A stretch of 64,000 nt of DNA, taken from assembly GCF_013085465.1 (NCBI RefSeq), contig NZ_CP049838.1:6014001-6078000 (forward strand), given 5' to 3'. How positions within the stretch are numbered: the first letter of the stretch is position 1; each line of letters begins with the position of its first letter. Shown here in pieces: positions 26,235-34,705 of this stretch. The notes below the pieces were generated by a model that saw only the letters and a program-made list of their open reading frames with translations, searched no databases and was not told the DNA's origin. The position numbers and the translations under genes are program-made. This DNA comes from Streptomyces asoensis (GTDB lineage: Bacteria; Actinomycetota; Actinomycetes; Streptomycetales; Streptomycetaceae).

Positions 26235-27688
26235 ACGGTCCTCTCCCTCGGCCCCGCGGACGTCGGCAGCGCGCGCAGCGGCCCCGGGTCCCCGCTGTCC
26301 AGCGCCTCGCCCACCAACTGATGGACGTCGACGACGACATCGCCGTCGTCGGGCGAGGTGAGGACGGTGTCGAGCCAGGGGCCCGCGGGTGTCCAGTCGG
26401 CCGCGCGCAGCGGCCCGACGAGCGTCCGGCTCACGGCGGCCGTGAGGACGTTCCGCGCGAGCCGGTCGCGCAGGGCGGCGGGCGCCCGTCGCAGGGACGG
26501 TTCGAGCCGGCGGGCCAGCCGGGGCCAGGTACCGTCGGCGACCGCGTCCAGGGCGACCGACACCGCCTCCTCCGGGGCCTCCCGGCGGGTGGCGAGGCAC
26601 AACAGGAGGGGGCCCGTGTCGTCCTCCAGCTGCCGGCGTCGGTTCGCTTCCATGCCGAGGAGGCGCACGGGGGTGCTGTCGGCGGCCGTCTCGTCGTCCT
26701 CGTGCCCGGTGACCTGGCGGAGGCACCACGCCTCCACCGTCGCCGCCGTACGCAGAACGAGCGGCGCGGCGCCGTAGGGCGTCCCGGGGTGGGTGGGCAG
26801 CGCGGCCAGCCGCTGCTCCAGGGGCGGGTGGTCGGCCGTGGCGTACGGGTCGAGGGCGTCGTCCTCGGCGACGGCGCGGGCCGCGCGGCGGGCCACGTGC
26901 GGGTCGGTGAGGGCGGCGTCGAGGGCGTCGTAGAAGTCCTTGGGACAGGACTCCTCCTCGGCCAGCTGGGACAGCCAGGTCTCGCCGAGGCCCTCGAACA
27001 CCGATCCGACGAGGGCCGTCCGGCGCAGCGCCTCGGCCGTCGCCGCGGTGCCGGCGATCCTGGCCGCGTCGGCGTCGGCGGCCGTCTCCGCGCGCCACAG
27101 CACGGGCTGGGAGGCGCGCAGCAGGGCGCCCGCGAGGGGCGCCAGGGGGCGGAAGTGGCCGTCCAGACGCTCCGCCGCCTGGGCTCGGGAGTAGCGCAGC
27201 AGGGTGGCGCGCGGGCTGGACACCTGCTGCTCATGGGCGAGTTCGTGGGCGATCACCGACGCCAGCTGGGCCTCGGTCAGGGTGCGCAGCAGGGGCAGGC
27301 CCAGGAGAAGGACGTGGGTGCGCACCCCGGAGACCCGGGCGCGGCCCAGCGACGCCCGGACGCCCGGCACGATCCGCACGAGCAGTGGCCGGCGGAAGCC
27401 GAGCCGTTCGGCGACGTCCTGGACCAACGCGGCCAGCTCCGGTTCGTCCGCGGGGCGTACGGCGCGGCCGGGGAGGGGCCCCGGCGCCCCCGGCACGCCC
27501 CTCGTGACGATGCCGACGAAGAGGATCAGGAGCGTCAGGGCGGGCGAGTCCCTCCAGAGCACGAAGAGGACGAGCAGCCCCGCCCCGAAGCCGACCGGCG
27601 GGAGCCAGGAGAGGGCCAGCATCAGCCCGCCGAGCAGCCACTGACGGGCCTCGCGCTCCACGTACCCGGCGTGCTCGGGGGAGTTCAC
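26231..27688 (-). CDS. M48 family membrane zinc metalloprotease
   Basis: The 485-aa protein has two N-terminal membrane helices (about residues 18-62). The zinc motif HELAH (H148, H152) lies in TEAQLASVIAHELAHEQQ, and the third ligand region is WRAETAADADAARIAG, where the Glu would bind zinc. The C-terminal 200 residues are soluble. M48 proteases handle membrane-protein quality control. The GTG start is fixed by GACACT ending exactly 6 nt upstream (leaderless), so the far longer open frame upstream is rejected. It is coupled to the next membrane protein. Confidence 0.85.
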   Translation of the reverse strand: MNSPEHAGYVEREARQWLLGGLMLALSWLPPVGFGAGLLVLFVLWRDSPALTLLILFVGIVTRGVPGAPGPLPGRAVRPADEPELAALVQDVAERLGFRRPLLVRIVPGVRASLGRARVSGVRTHVLLLGLPLLRTLTEAQLASVIAHELAHEQQVSSPRATLLRYSRAQAAERLDGHFRPLAPLAGALLRASQPVLWRAETAADADAARIAGTAATAEALRRTALVGSVFEGLGETWLSQLAEEESCPKDFYDALDAALTDPHVARRAARAVAEDDALDPYATADHPPLEQRLAALPTHPGTPYGAAPLVLRTAATVEAWCLRQVTGHEDDETAADSTPVRLLGMEANRRRQLEDDTGPLLLCLATRREAPEEAVSVALDAVADGTWPRLARRLEPSLRRAPAALRDRLARNVLTAAVSRTLVGPLRAADWTPAGPWLDTVLTSPDDGDVVVDVHQLVGEALDSGDPGPLRALPTSAGPRERTV

Positions 27689-27726
27689 CGCGTCAGTGTC
27701 ACAGACGGACACCGCCAGTGGACACG

Positions 27727-30030
27727 TCAATTTCGCAGGACGTCCGCCTCGCACCGCAGCCGCCGCTCCGCCCCCACCTCGCGCACCGGCCCGGCGAGCC
27801 GTACCCGGGCCACCTCCCGCGCCTGTCCGCTGGACGCCCCCAACCGCAGCTCCAGATCCCCGGGTTCGACCACCCGGCGCCCCGCGCGGTCGGTGAACGC
27901 CGACAGGTCGGCGTGGAAGCGGAAGGTCACCCGTGCCGACCCGCCCGCCGCCAGCTCCAGCCGCTGATAACCGATCAGCCGTACGTCGGGACGGGTCACG
28001 CTCGCCACCGGGTCGTGCAGATACAGCTGCACGACCTCCGCGCCGTCCCGCCCACCGGTGTTGCGGACCGTGACGGACAGGTCGTACGAGCCGTCCGTGC
28101 CGATCTCCGCGTCCGGGCCGGAGAAGTCCTCCCACGCGAACTCCGTGTACGAGCGCCCGTGGCCGAACGGGTACAACGGGGTCGGGTCCAGGTTGCTGAC
28201 CTCGCCCGCCAGGCCCAGCGGCGGCTGGAGGTAGGTCCAGGGCTGGCCGCCCGGCACGCGCGGCACGCTCACCGGGAGGCGGCCCGAGGGGTTCACCCGG
28301 CCCGACAGCACGCCCGCCACCGCCGGGCCGCCCTCCTCGCCCGGGAAGAACGCCTGGACGACCGCCCCCAGCCGCCCGTGCCAGCGGCCGAGCGCGTACG
28401 GGCGGCCGGTGAGCAGGACGAGGACGACCGGGACGCCCGTCGCGACCAGCGCGTCCAGCAGTTCGCCCTGGACGCCGGGCAGGCTCAGATCGGCCACGTC
28501 GCAGCCCTCGCCCGAGGTGCCACGGCCGAACAGGCCCGCCCGGTCGCCCAGGACGGCCACGCAGACGTCCGCCTCCGAGGTGCGGGCGATGGCCTCGGTG
28601 AAGCCGGACGGGTCCGGGTCCGAGACCCCGCACCCTTCCGTGAACGTGACCTTCGCGTCGGGGAGTTCGCCCCGCAGGGACTCCAGCACGGTGGGGATCT
28701 CGATGCCCAGGTCCACCTCGGGGTGATGGGTGAGGACATGGGACGGGAAGGAGTAGCAGCCCAGCATCGCCAGCGCGTCGGCAGCCCGCGGGCCGACCAC
28801 GGCGACGCGGGTGTCGGGGGCGAGGGGCAGCAGGCCGTCGGGGTTGTCCAGCAGGACCACCGACTCCTCCGCCAGCCGGCGGGCCAGGGCGCGGTTCGCC
28901 GCCGGGTCGAGGTCGACCGACTCGGGGCTCGGCGGCTGCCAGTCCTCGTCCAGCAGGCCCAGTTCGCACTTCTGGAGCAGGACGCGGTGGGCGGCCCGGT
29001 CGACCAGCTCCTCGGGGAGCTCGCCGGCGCGCACGGCCGCGATCAGTGCCTCGCCGTAGTACTTCACGGTGGGCAGCTCGACATCGATGCCGGCCGCCAG
29101 GGCGAGGTGGGCCGCCTCCGCGGGGGTACCGGCGACCCGGTGCAGGGTCTGGAGGAAGCCGATGCCGAAGTAGTCGGCGACGACCGTGCCGGTGAAGCCC
29201 CACTCCTCCCGCAGGAGGCGGGTCAGCAGCTCGGGGTCGGCGGAGGCCGGGACGCCGTCGCGTTCCGTGTAGGCGGCCATCACCGAGCGGGCGCCGCCCT
29301 CGCGCAGCGCCATCTCGAAGGGGGGCAGGGTCACATCGGCGAACTCCCGGGTGCCCGCCCGCACCGGGGCCAGGTTGCGGGCGCCCGCCGAGGAGGCGTA
29401 CCCGGCGAAGTGCTTGAGCGTGGCGACGATCCCGGCGGACTCGAGCCCGCGGACATAGGCGGTGCCGACCGTGCCGACCAGGTACGGGTCCTCGCCGATC
29501 GTCTCCTCGACCCGTCCCCAGCGCGGGTCGCGGACGACGTCCAGGACGGGGGCCAGGCCCTGGTGGACGCCGACCGCGCGCAGGTCGCGGCCGATCGCCC
29601 GGCCCATCTCCTCCACCAGTGGCGGGTCGAAGGCGGCGCCCCAGGCCAGCGGGACCGGGTAGGCGGTGGCCCGCCAGGCGGTGAAGCCGGCCAGGCACTC
29701 CTCGTGGGCGACCGCCGGGATGCCGAAGCGGCCGGCCGCGGCGATCCGCCGCTGGGCCAGGGCCAGGGCGCGGGCGCCGAGCGCGGGGTCCACGGGTGCG
29801 GTGCCGAAGGACCGGGTCAGCTGGCCGAGCCCCCGGGTGATCAGCTCGTTCCAGTCGTAGTCGGCGGTCATGTCGTGCTGGTGCGGGGCGACTCCGTCGC
29901 CGTCCGTCGCGGCGCCGACCCACACGCCGTACAGCTGGGCGGTCTTCTCCTCCAGGGTCATCCGGGAGAGGAGGTCGTCGACACGGGCGGCGGCGGGCAG
30001 GGCGGGGTCACGCCAGGGGGCGGTGGTCAT
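27727..30030 (-). CDS. Glycoside hydrolase family 3 beta-glycosidase
   Basis: The 767-aa protein is a cytoplasmic-looking GH3 enzyme (no signal peptide). It has KHFAGYASSAGARNL (substrate binding), the likely nucleophile Asp286 in TGTVVADYFGI, a GH3 C-terminal alpha/beta sandwich with the EEGGPAVAGVLSGRVNPSGRLP motif, and a C-terminal fibronectin-III-like domain (RNTGGRDGAEVVQLYL). Beside a xylanase and a LacI regulator it is most likely a beta-xylosidase or beta-glucosidase acting on imported oligosaccharides. The ATG follows gacaggagtttc. Two operator-like repeats lie 63-94 bp upstream. Confidence 0.9.
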   Translation of the reverse strand: MTTAPWRDPALPAAARVDDLLSRMTLEEKTAQLYGVWVGAATDGDGVAPHQHDMTADYDWNELITRGLGQLTRSFGTAPVDPALGARALALAQRRIAAAGRFGIPAVAHEECLAGFTAWRATAYPVPLAWGAAFDPPLVEEMGRAIGRDLRAVGVHQGLAPVLDVVRDPRWGRVEETIGEDPYLVGTVGTAYVRGLESAGIVATLKHFAGYASSAGARNLAPVRAGTREFADVTLPPFEMALREGGARSVMAAYTERDGVPASADPELLTRLLREEWGFTGTVVADYFGIGFLQTLHRVAGTPAEAAHLALAAGIDVELPTVKYYGEALIAAVRAGELPEELVDRAAHRVLLQKCELGLLDEDWQPPSPESVDLDPAANRALARRLAEESVVLLDNPDGLLPLAPDTRVAVVGPRAADALAMLGCYSFPSHVLTHHPEVDLGIEIPTVLESLRGELPDAKVTFTEGCGVSDPDPSGFTEAIARTSEADVCVAVLGDRAGLFGRGTSGEGCDVADLSLPGVQGELLDALVATGVPVVLVLLTGRPYALGRWHGRLGAVVQAFFPGEEGGPAVAGVLSGRVNPSGRLPVSVPRVPGGQPWTYLQPPLGLAGEVSNLDPTPLYPFGHGRSYTEFAWEDFSGPDAEIGTDGSYDLSVTVRNTGGRDGAEVVQLYLHDPVASVTRPDVRLIGYQRLELAAGGSARVTFRFHADLSAFTDRAGRRVVEPGDLELRLGASSGQAREVARVRLAGPVREVGAERRLRCEADVLRN

Positions 30031-30092
30031 GAAACTCCTGTCAGAGGTCGGTGAGCCACCAGGTGGACAGTCGGTGCGGAGAGCAAGTGGTA

Positions 30093-30124
30093 CGAATGTT
30101 TCGAGCTGTACTTCGAATGTTCCG
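30093..30124. promoter_or_regulatory. Paired operators between GH3 and lacI-type genes
   Basis: CGAATGTTTCG (30093-30103) and CGAATGTTCCG (30114-30124) are direct repeats exactly 21 bp apart, two helical turns. The first is 9/11 identical to the CGAAACTTTCG palindrome before the xylanase gene. They lie midway between the two divergent genes, which suits cooperative binding by the adjacent LacI-family repressor. Confidence 0.65.
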
Positions 30125-30183
30125 GGAACCTATGGCGTCGCAATAGGTTCGTCAAGAGGTCGCGTGGCGATACGATCGCCGCC

Positions 30184-31242
30184 ATGACACCCCCGGAGCC
30201 CGCGGAAACGCGGACAGAAGCGCGGCCGACGCAGACCGCGACGCTCGCGGAGATCGCCCGCGAGGCAGGCGTATCGGCACCGACTGTTTCGAAGGTCCTC
30301 AACGGCCGCGCCGATGTCGCCCCCGCGACCCGCACCCGCGTCGAGGAACTGCTGCGCGCCCACGGTTACCGCCGCCGCCGCGCCGAGGCGACCCGCTCCC
30401 CTCTGATCGACCTGGTCTTCCACGAGCTGGAGAGCGCCTGGGCGATGGAGGTCATCCGGGGCGTGGAGAACGTGGCGCGGGACGCCGGGCTGAGTGTGGT
30501 GCTGAGCGAGAGCGCCGGACGGCTCACGCCCGGCCGGACCTGGGCCGACCAGGTCGCGGCCCGCCGCCCGCATGGTGTCGTGCTGGTCCTGTCCGGGCTC
30601 GACGAGTCCCAGCGGGCGCTGCTGACCAGCCGGTCCATCCCGTTCGTGGTGATGGACCCGGCCGGCGACCCGGGCGCCGACGTGCCGTCCATCGGGGCCA
30701 CCAACTGGCAGGGCGGCCTGGCCGCGACCCGGCACCTGGTCGAGCTGGGGCACCGGCGGATCGGGGCGATCAGCGGGCCGCCGCAGATGATGTGCAGCCG
30801 CGCCCGGATCGACGGCTACCGTGCCGCGCTGGAGACGGCCGGGCTGCCGGTCGACCACCAGCTGATCAAGACCGGCGACTTCCACCACGAGACCGGCTAC
30901 CGGCTCGGCCGCGAGCTCCTCGACCGCCCGGACCGGCCCACCGCCGTCTTCGCGGGCAACGACCTCCAGGCGCTCGGCTTCTACGAGGCCGCCCGTGAGC
31001 TGGGACTGCGCATCCCGGAGGACGTGAGCGTGGTCGGCTTCGACGACCTGCCGGTGGCACGCTGGGTGGGCCCGCCGCTGACGACCGTACGGCAGCCGCT
31101 CACGGAGATGGCCGAGGCGGCGGCCCGACTGGTGCTGGAGCTGGGGCGCTCGACGTCCCAGGAGGCGCCGACGGCGACCCGGGTGGAGCTGGCGACGAGT
31201 CTGGTGGTGCGGACGAGCACCGGGGCGCCGCCCACCCGGTAG
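30184..31242 (+). CDS. LacI-family transcriptional regulator, likely of xylan utilisation
   Basis: The 352-aa protein has a LacI helix-turn-helix (TLAEIAREAGVSAPTVSKVLNGR, about residues 20-42) with the hinge AHGYRRRR. A periplasmic-binding-like sensor domain follows (VFHELESAWAMEVIRGVE, GHRRIGAISGP, FAGNDLQALGFYEAARELGLRIPEDVSVVGFDDLP). TACGAT ends 7 nt upstream of the ATG, so the mRNA is probably leaderless. It is divergent from the GH3 gene and precedes the xylanase, so its ligand is plausibly a xylo-oligosaccharide. Confidence 0.92.
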   Translation: MTPPEPAETRTEARPTQTATLAEIAREAGVSAPTVSKVLNGRADVAPATRTRVEELLRAHGYRRRRAEATRSPLIDLVFHELESAWAMEVIRGVENVARDAGLSVVLSESAGRLTPGRTWADQVAARRPHGVVLVLSGLDESQRALLTSRSIPFVVMDPAGDPGADVPSIGATNWQGGLAATRHLVELGHRRIGAISGPPQMMCSRARIDGYRAALETAGLPVDHQLIKTGDFHHETGYRLGRELLDRPDRPTAVFAGNDLQALGFYEAARELGLRIPEDVSVVGFDDLPVARWVGPPLTTVRQPLTEMAEAAARLVLELGRSTSQEAPTATRVELATSLVVRTSTGAPPTR

Positions 31243-31323
31243 TGACGCGCGTGGCCGGAAGTTGACGTATTGACGGGTGTGGGGGACGCCTCCACACTCC
31301 TCCGAAGTCAATCGGTTGCACGA

Positions 31324-31336
31324 CCGAAACTTTCGG
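31324..31336. promoter_or_regulatory. Palindromic operator overlapping the xylanase ribosome-binding site
   Basis: CCGAAACTTTCGG is a perfect 13-bp palindrome whose right end runs into the ggagg ribosome-binding site (31335-31339). I recall similar GAAA/TTTC boxes before Streptomyces xylanase genes. It matches the two sites in front of the GH3 gene, so the three genes appear to be one regulon. Confidence 0.75.
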
Positions 31337-31347
31337 AGGCACCCGCA

Positions 31348-32703
31348 ATGAGATCCTCCAGTTCATCGATACGTGCACGTCTCGCCGCCCTGCTCGCCGG
31401 GGCGGCCACCGTCGGCGCCCTCCTGAGCGGAGTGGCGCACGCCGCCGACACCCCGCTGCGCGAGCTCGGCGCGGCCAAGGGCAAGGTCGTCGGCACGGCG
31501 GTCACCGGCTCCAAGCTCACCGGGACCTACGGCGACATCGCCGGGGCGCAGTTCGGCTCGCTGACCCCCGGCAACGCCATGAAGTGGGGCTCGGTGGAGC
31601 CGACCCAGGGCTCCTTCAACTGGGCGGAGGCCGACCAGATCGTGGCCTTCGCGCAGGCCCACAACCAGCAGGTGCGCGGCCACACCCTGGTCTGGCACAG
31701 CCAGAACCCGGGCTGGCTCACCAACGGCACCTGGACGTCGGCCCAGCTGAACACCCTGCTCCAGAACCACATCAACACCGAGGTCGGCCGCTACCAGGGG
31801 AAGATCGCCGCCTGGGACGTCGTCAACGAGCCCTTCAACGAGGACGGCACCTACCGCTCGACCCTCTGGTACAACGGCCTCGGCGCGGACTACATCGCCA
31901 ATGCCCTCACCTGGGCGCGGGCCGCCGACCCGGCCGCCAAGCTGTACGTCAACGACTACAACGTGGAAGGCGTCAACGCGAAGTCGACCGCCCTCTACAA
32001 CCTGGTCAAGTCGCTGAAGGAGCGGGGAGTCCCGATCGACGGGGTCGGCCTCCAGGCCCACCTGATCCTCGGTCAGGTCCCGTCCACCTTCCAGCAGAAC
32101 ATCCAGCGCTTCGCCGACCTCGGCGTCGACGTGGCCATCACCGAGCTGGACATCCGGATGACGCTCCCGTCCGACAGCGCCGAACTGGCCCAGCAGAAGG
32201 CCGACTACAAGGCGGTGACCGCGGCCTGTGTGGCGGTGGCGCGCTGCGTGAACCTCACCGTGTGGGGCTTCACCGACTCCGACTCCTGGGTGGAGAGCAC
32301 CTTCCCGGGACAGGGGGCGGCGACGCCGTACGACGCGAACTACGCGCCGAAACCGGCGTACTACGGCATCGCGGAGGCGCTGGGCGGCACGACGACGCCT
32401 CCGCCGACCGGCGTGTGCACGGCGGCGTACAGCGTGGGCAGCCAGTGGAACACCGGGTTCACCGGGAACGTGACGATCTCCTGCTCGGGCGCCGCGCTGT
32501 CCTCCTGGAAGGTGACCTGGACGTACGGCGCCGGCCAGCAGATCACCCAGGCCTGGAACGCCGGCTGCACCCAGTCGGGGGCGGCCGTGACGTGTGTGAA
32601 CGCCTCGTACAACGGGTCGGTTCCGGACGGGGGTTCGGTGAGCTTCGGGTTCAACGCGAACTGGAGCGGCAGCAATCCGGTGCCGACGGTGACACTGGGC
32701 TGA
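31348..32703 (+). CDS. Secreted GH10 endo-1,4-beta-xylanase with CBM2 domain
   Basis: The 451-aa protein has a signal peptide (residues 1 to about 32, GVAHA/AD). A GH10 barrel follows, with acid/base Glu161 in WDVVNEPFNE and nucleophile Glu266 in ITELDIRM. A short Thr/Pro linker (TTTPPPTG) leads to a C-terminal family 2 carbohydrate-binding module (about residues 355-451, with CTAAYSVGSQWNTGFTGNV). It hydrolyses xylan outside the cell. The ATG follows ggaggcacccgca. The last six codons form the first unit of a 17-bp tandem repeat that continues past the stop. Confidence 0.96.
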   Translation: MRSSSSSIRARLAALLAGAATVGALLSGVAHAADTPLRELGAAKGKVVGTAVTGSKLTGTYGDIAGAQFGSLTPGNAMKWGSVEPTQGSFNWAEADQIVAFAQAHNQQVRGHTLVWHSQNPGWLTNGTWTSAQLNTLLQNHINTEVGRYQGKIAAWDVVNEPFNEDGTYRSTLWYNGLGADYIANALTWARAADPAAKLYVNDYNVEGVNAKSTALYNLVKSLKERGVPIDGVGLQAHLILGQVPSTFQQNIQRFADLGVDVAITELDIRMTLPSDSAELAQQKADYKAVTAACVAVARCVNLTVWGFTDSDSWVESTFPGQGAATPYDANYAPKPAYYGIAEALGGTTTPPPTGVCTAAYSVGSQWNTGFTGNVTISCSGAALSSWKVTWTYGAGQQITQAWNAGCTQSGAAVTCVNASYNGSVPDGGSVSFGFNANWSGSNPVPTVTLG

Positions 32704-32784
32704 CTTTGACGCCGGGCTGACGGTGACGCGGGGCTGGCTTTGACGCCGGGCTGACGGTGACGCGGGGCTGACGGTGACGCCGGG
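32683..32784 (+). repeat. Six-copy 17-bp tandem repeat starting inside the xylanase 3' end
   Basis: Units of the form ctgacggtgacgccggg start at 32683, 32700, 32717, 32734, 32751 and 32768. The first (two mismatches) encodes the terminal residues of the CBM2 domain. The second carries the stop codon. The others lie in the spacer. The pattern looks like slippage duplication of the gene end. Confidence 0.9.
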
Positions 32785-32865
32785 CTGAGGATCGTGAGAT
32801 TTTCACAAGAAATCCGCGGTGGGGCAGCGGTCCTAACGGTCCGCTCATAATTCGGACTTACGTTC

Positions 32866-33927
32866 TTGTCCGTGACGCGACACGAGGAGCAGGGCGACGG
32901 GGGCAGACAGGCCGGCCGGCGGTCGAGAGTGCTGAAGGCCGCCGGTCTCACCCTGGCCGCCGCCCTGGTGGTGGGCATCGGGACGGCGGGCTGGGCCTAC
33001 TGGCACCTCAACGACAACATCAAGAGCGTCGACATCGACAACGCGCTCGGCGACAACCGCCCCGCGAAGGCGGTCACGACCCCGTCCCCGTCCGGCTCGG
33101 CGTCCGCCTCCCCGCTGCCCACCGAGGCCGTGAACATCCTGGTGCTGGGCTCGGACTCGCGCAGCGGCGAGGAGAACCAGGCGCTCGGCGGCGGCGACAG
33201 CTCCGGCGCCCGTTCCGACACCGCGATGGTCGTGCACATCGACGCGGGCCGGACGACGGCCACCGTCGTCAGCATCCCGCGCGACACCCTCGTCACCCGC
33301 CCCTCCTGCCCGCTGTCCGACGGCGGCTCGACGGCGGTGGCGTACGGCGCGATGTTCAACACCGCCTACTCGGTCGGCGGTCCCGTCTGCGCCGTCAAGA
33401 CGGTCGAGTCGATCACCGACGTCCGCATGGACCACTACATCGAGGTCGACTTCTCGGGCTTCGCGAAGCTCGTGGACGCGCTCGGCGGGGTCACCGTCAC
33501 CACCGACGAGGACATCGACGACGACGACAGCCATCTGCACCTCGCGGCCGGCACCCACCATCTGGACGGCACCCATGCGCTCGCCCTGGCCCGCACCCGG
33601 CACGGCATAGGCGACGGCAGCGACCTCGGCCGCATAGGCCTCCAGCAGACGCTGGTGAAGGCCCTGCTGGAGCAGATCGCCTCGACCGACCTGCTGGCCG
33701 GCCCCACCAAGCTGTACAAGGTCGCCGACGCGGTCACCGGCAGCCTCACCACGGACACCGGCCTCGACTCCCTCGCCGAGCTGATGGAGCTCGGCCAGAG
33801 CCTGAAGGGCCTCTCGGCCGCCCATCTCAAGACGGTGACCATGCCCGTGGTGACGGCCCCCTCCGACCCCAACCGGGTGGTGGCACAGGAGCCGGCGGCG
33901 AGCGAGCTGTGGGCGTCGCTGAGGTGA
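32866..33927 (+). CDS. LytR-CpsA-Psr (LCP) family wall-polymer ligase
   Basis: LCP proteins attach teichoic acid or other anionic polymers to peptidoglycan. The 353-aa protein has a basic N-terminus and one membrane helix (about residues 22-46). A Ser/Pro linker precedes the LCP domain, which has LVLGSDSRSGE, RSDTAMVVHIDAGRTTATVVSIPRD and YIEVDFSGFAKLVDALGGV. There is no ribosome-binding site; a CATAAT -10 box lies at 32846. The start is TTG 32866 or GTG 32872. The upstream spacer is filled by the 17-bp repeat. Confidence 0.9.
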   Translation: MSVTRHEEQGDGGRQAGRRSRVLKAAGLTLAAALVVGIGTAGWAYWHLNDNIKSVDIDNALGDNRPAKAVTTPSPSGSASASPLPTEAVNILVLGSDSRSGEENQALGGGDSSGARSDTAMVVHIDAGRTTATVVSIPRDTLVTRPSCPLSDGGSTAVAYGAMFNTAYSVGGPVCAVKTVESITDVRMDHYIEVDFSGFAKLVDALGGVTVTTDEDIDDDDSHLHLAAGTHHLDGTHALALARTRHGIGDGSDLGRIGLQQTLVKALLEQIASTDLLAGPTKLYKVADAVTGSLTTDTGLDSLAELMELGQSLKGLSAAHLKTVTMPVVTAPSDPNRVVAQEPAASELWASLR

Positions 33928-33928
33928 A

Positions 33929-34600
33929 CTAGCCCTGCTGGGCGCGGGTAGGGCCGAGCAGGCCGTCCACCACCGCCGCCAGCTGCGCGGCCACGTCGTA
34001 GTCGCCCGTCACTTCCTCCCATCGCCCCGCCAGCGCGGACAGCCGGGGGAGTTCACCGGCGTCGTCGGGGGTGATGAGGGCGGGGAAGAACGGCTTGCGG
34101 GCGGGGTCGGCGGCGCGGCGGGCGTCGGCGCGCCGGAAGACGAGGGCGCCGTGGACGACGTACCAGATCGTGCGGTAGGCGTGGATCGCCGCCTCGGGGG
34201 ACAGCCCGCAGGCGATGGCCGAGTCGATGATCTCCTCGGGCATCCACAGCGCGCCCTTGTCGGTCAGATCGCCCAGGCTCAGTACGTCGACGACCCAGTC
34301 CACCTCGCTCAGGATCGCGTGCATGTGGACGGCGGTGGCGAGCACGCGGTCGCGCGGATGCTCGGGAAGCGGCGGCCGCTCGAACGTCTCCGCCATGCCC
34401 GACAGCGTGAGCATCAGCAGCTCGTCCTTGTCGCGCACGTGGTGGTAGAGCGCCATCGGGGTCGCGCCGACCTCCTTGGCGACCCGGCGCATGGAGAGCG
34501 CGCCGACCCCTTCCGCCTGGATGATCCGCCGGGCCACGTCCACGATCTGGCGCTTCTCGATGCGCGGGGGGCGGCCCACCGCACGCTTCTCCTCAGTCAC
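33929..34600 (-). CDS. TetR-family transcriptional regulator
   Basis: The 223-aa protein has a TetR helix-turn-helix (IVDVARRIIQAEGVGALSMRRVAKEVGATPMALYHHVRDKDEL, about residues 18-60) and a helical C-terminal ligand domain similar to TetR_C. It is divergent from an MFS drug exporter, the classic repressor-pump arrangement. GACAAT ends 6 nt upstream of the GTG (leaderless). Four copies of a gtacgc motif lie between the two genes. Confidence 0.93.
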   Translation of the reverse strand: MTEEKRAVGRPPRIEKRQIVDVARRIIQAEGVGALSMRRVAKEVGATPMALYHHVRDKDELLMLTLSGMAETFERPPLPEHPRDRVLATAVHMHAILSEVDWVVDVLSLGDLTDKGALWMPEEIIDSAIACGLSPEAAIHAYRTIWYVVHGALVFRRADARRAADPARKPFFPALITPDDAGELPRLSALAGRWEEVTGDYDVAAQLAAVVDGLLGPTRAQQG

Positions 34601-34621
34601 CCGGGCATTGTCCCTCGCCGG

Positions 34622-34690
34622 TTTCCGTACGCGTACAGCGAGTTTCCGTACGCATTTTCCGTACGCGTATAGCTAGTTTGTGTACGCGTA
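34622..34690. promoter_or_regulatory. Operator array between TetR and MFS genes
   Basis: The core gtacgc occurs at 34627, 34648, 34661 and 34682, with spacings of 21, 13 and 21 bp. Three copies extend to gtacgcgta, and the first is the full palindrome gtacgcgtac. Three are preceded by tttcc. The fourth lies 4 bp before TAATCT (34694-34699), the MFS -10 box, so binding would block its promoter. Confidence 0.8.
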
Positions 34691-34705
34691 TATTAATCTC
34701 CGGTC

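Noticed and set aside
26231..29923. A 1230-codon frame joining the M48 protease to a long upstream part
   Set aside because: The upstream part is antisense-frame shadow of the GH3 gene, and GACACT 6 nt before the GTG at 27688 marks the real start.
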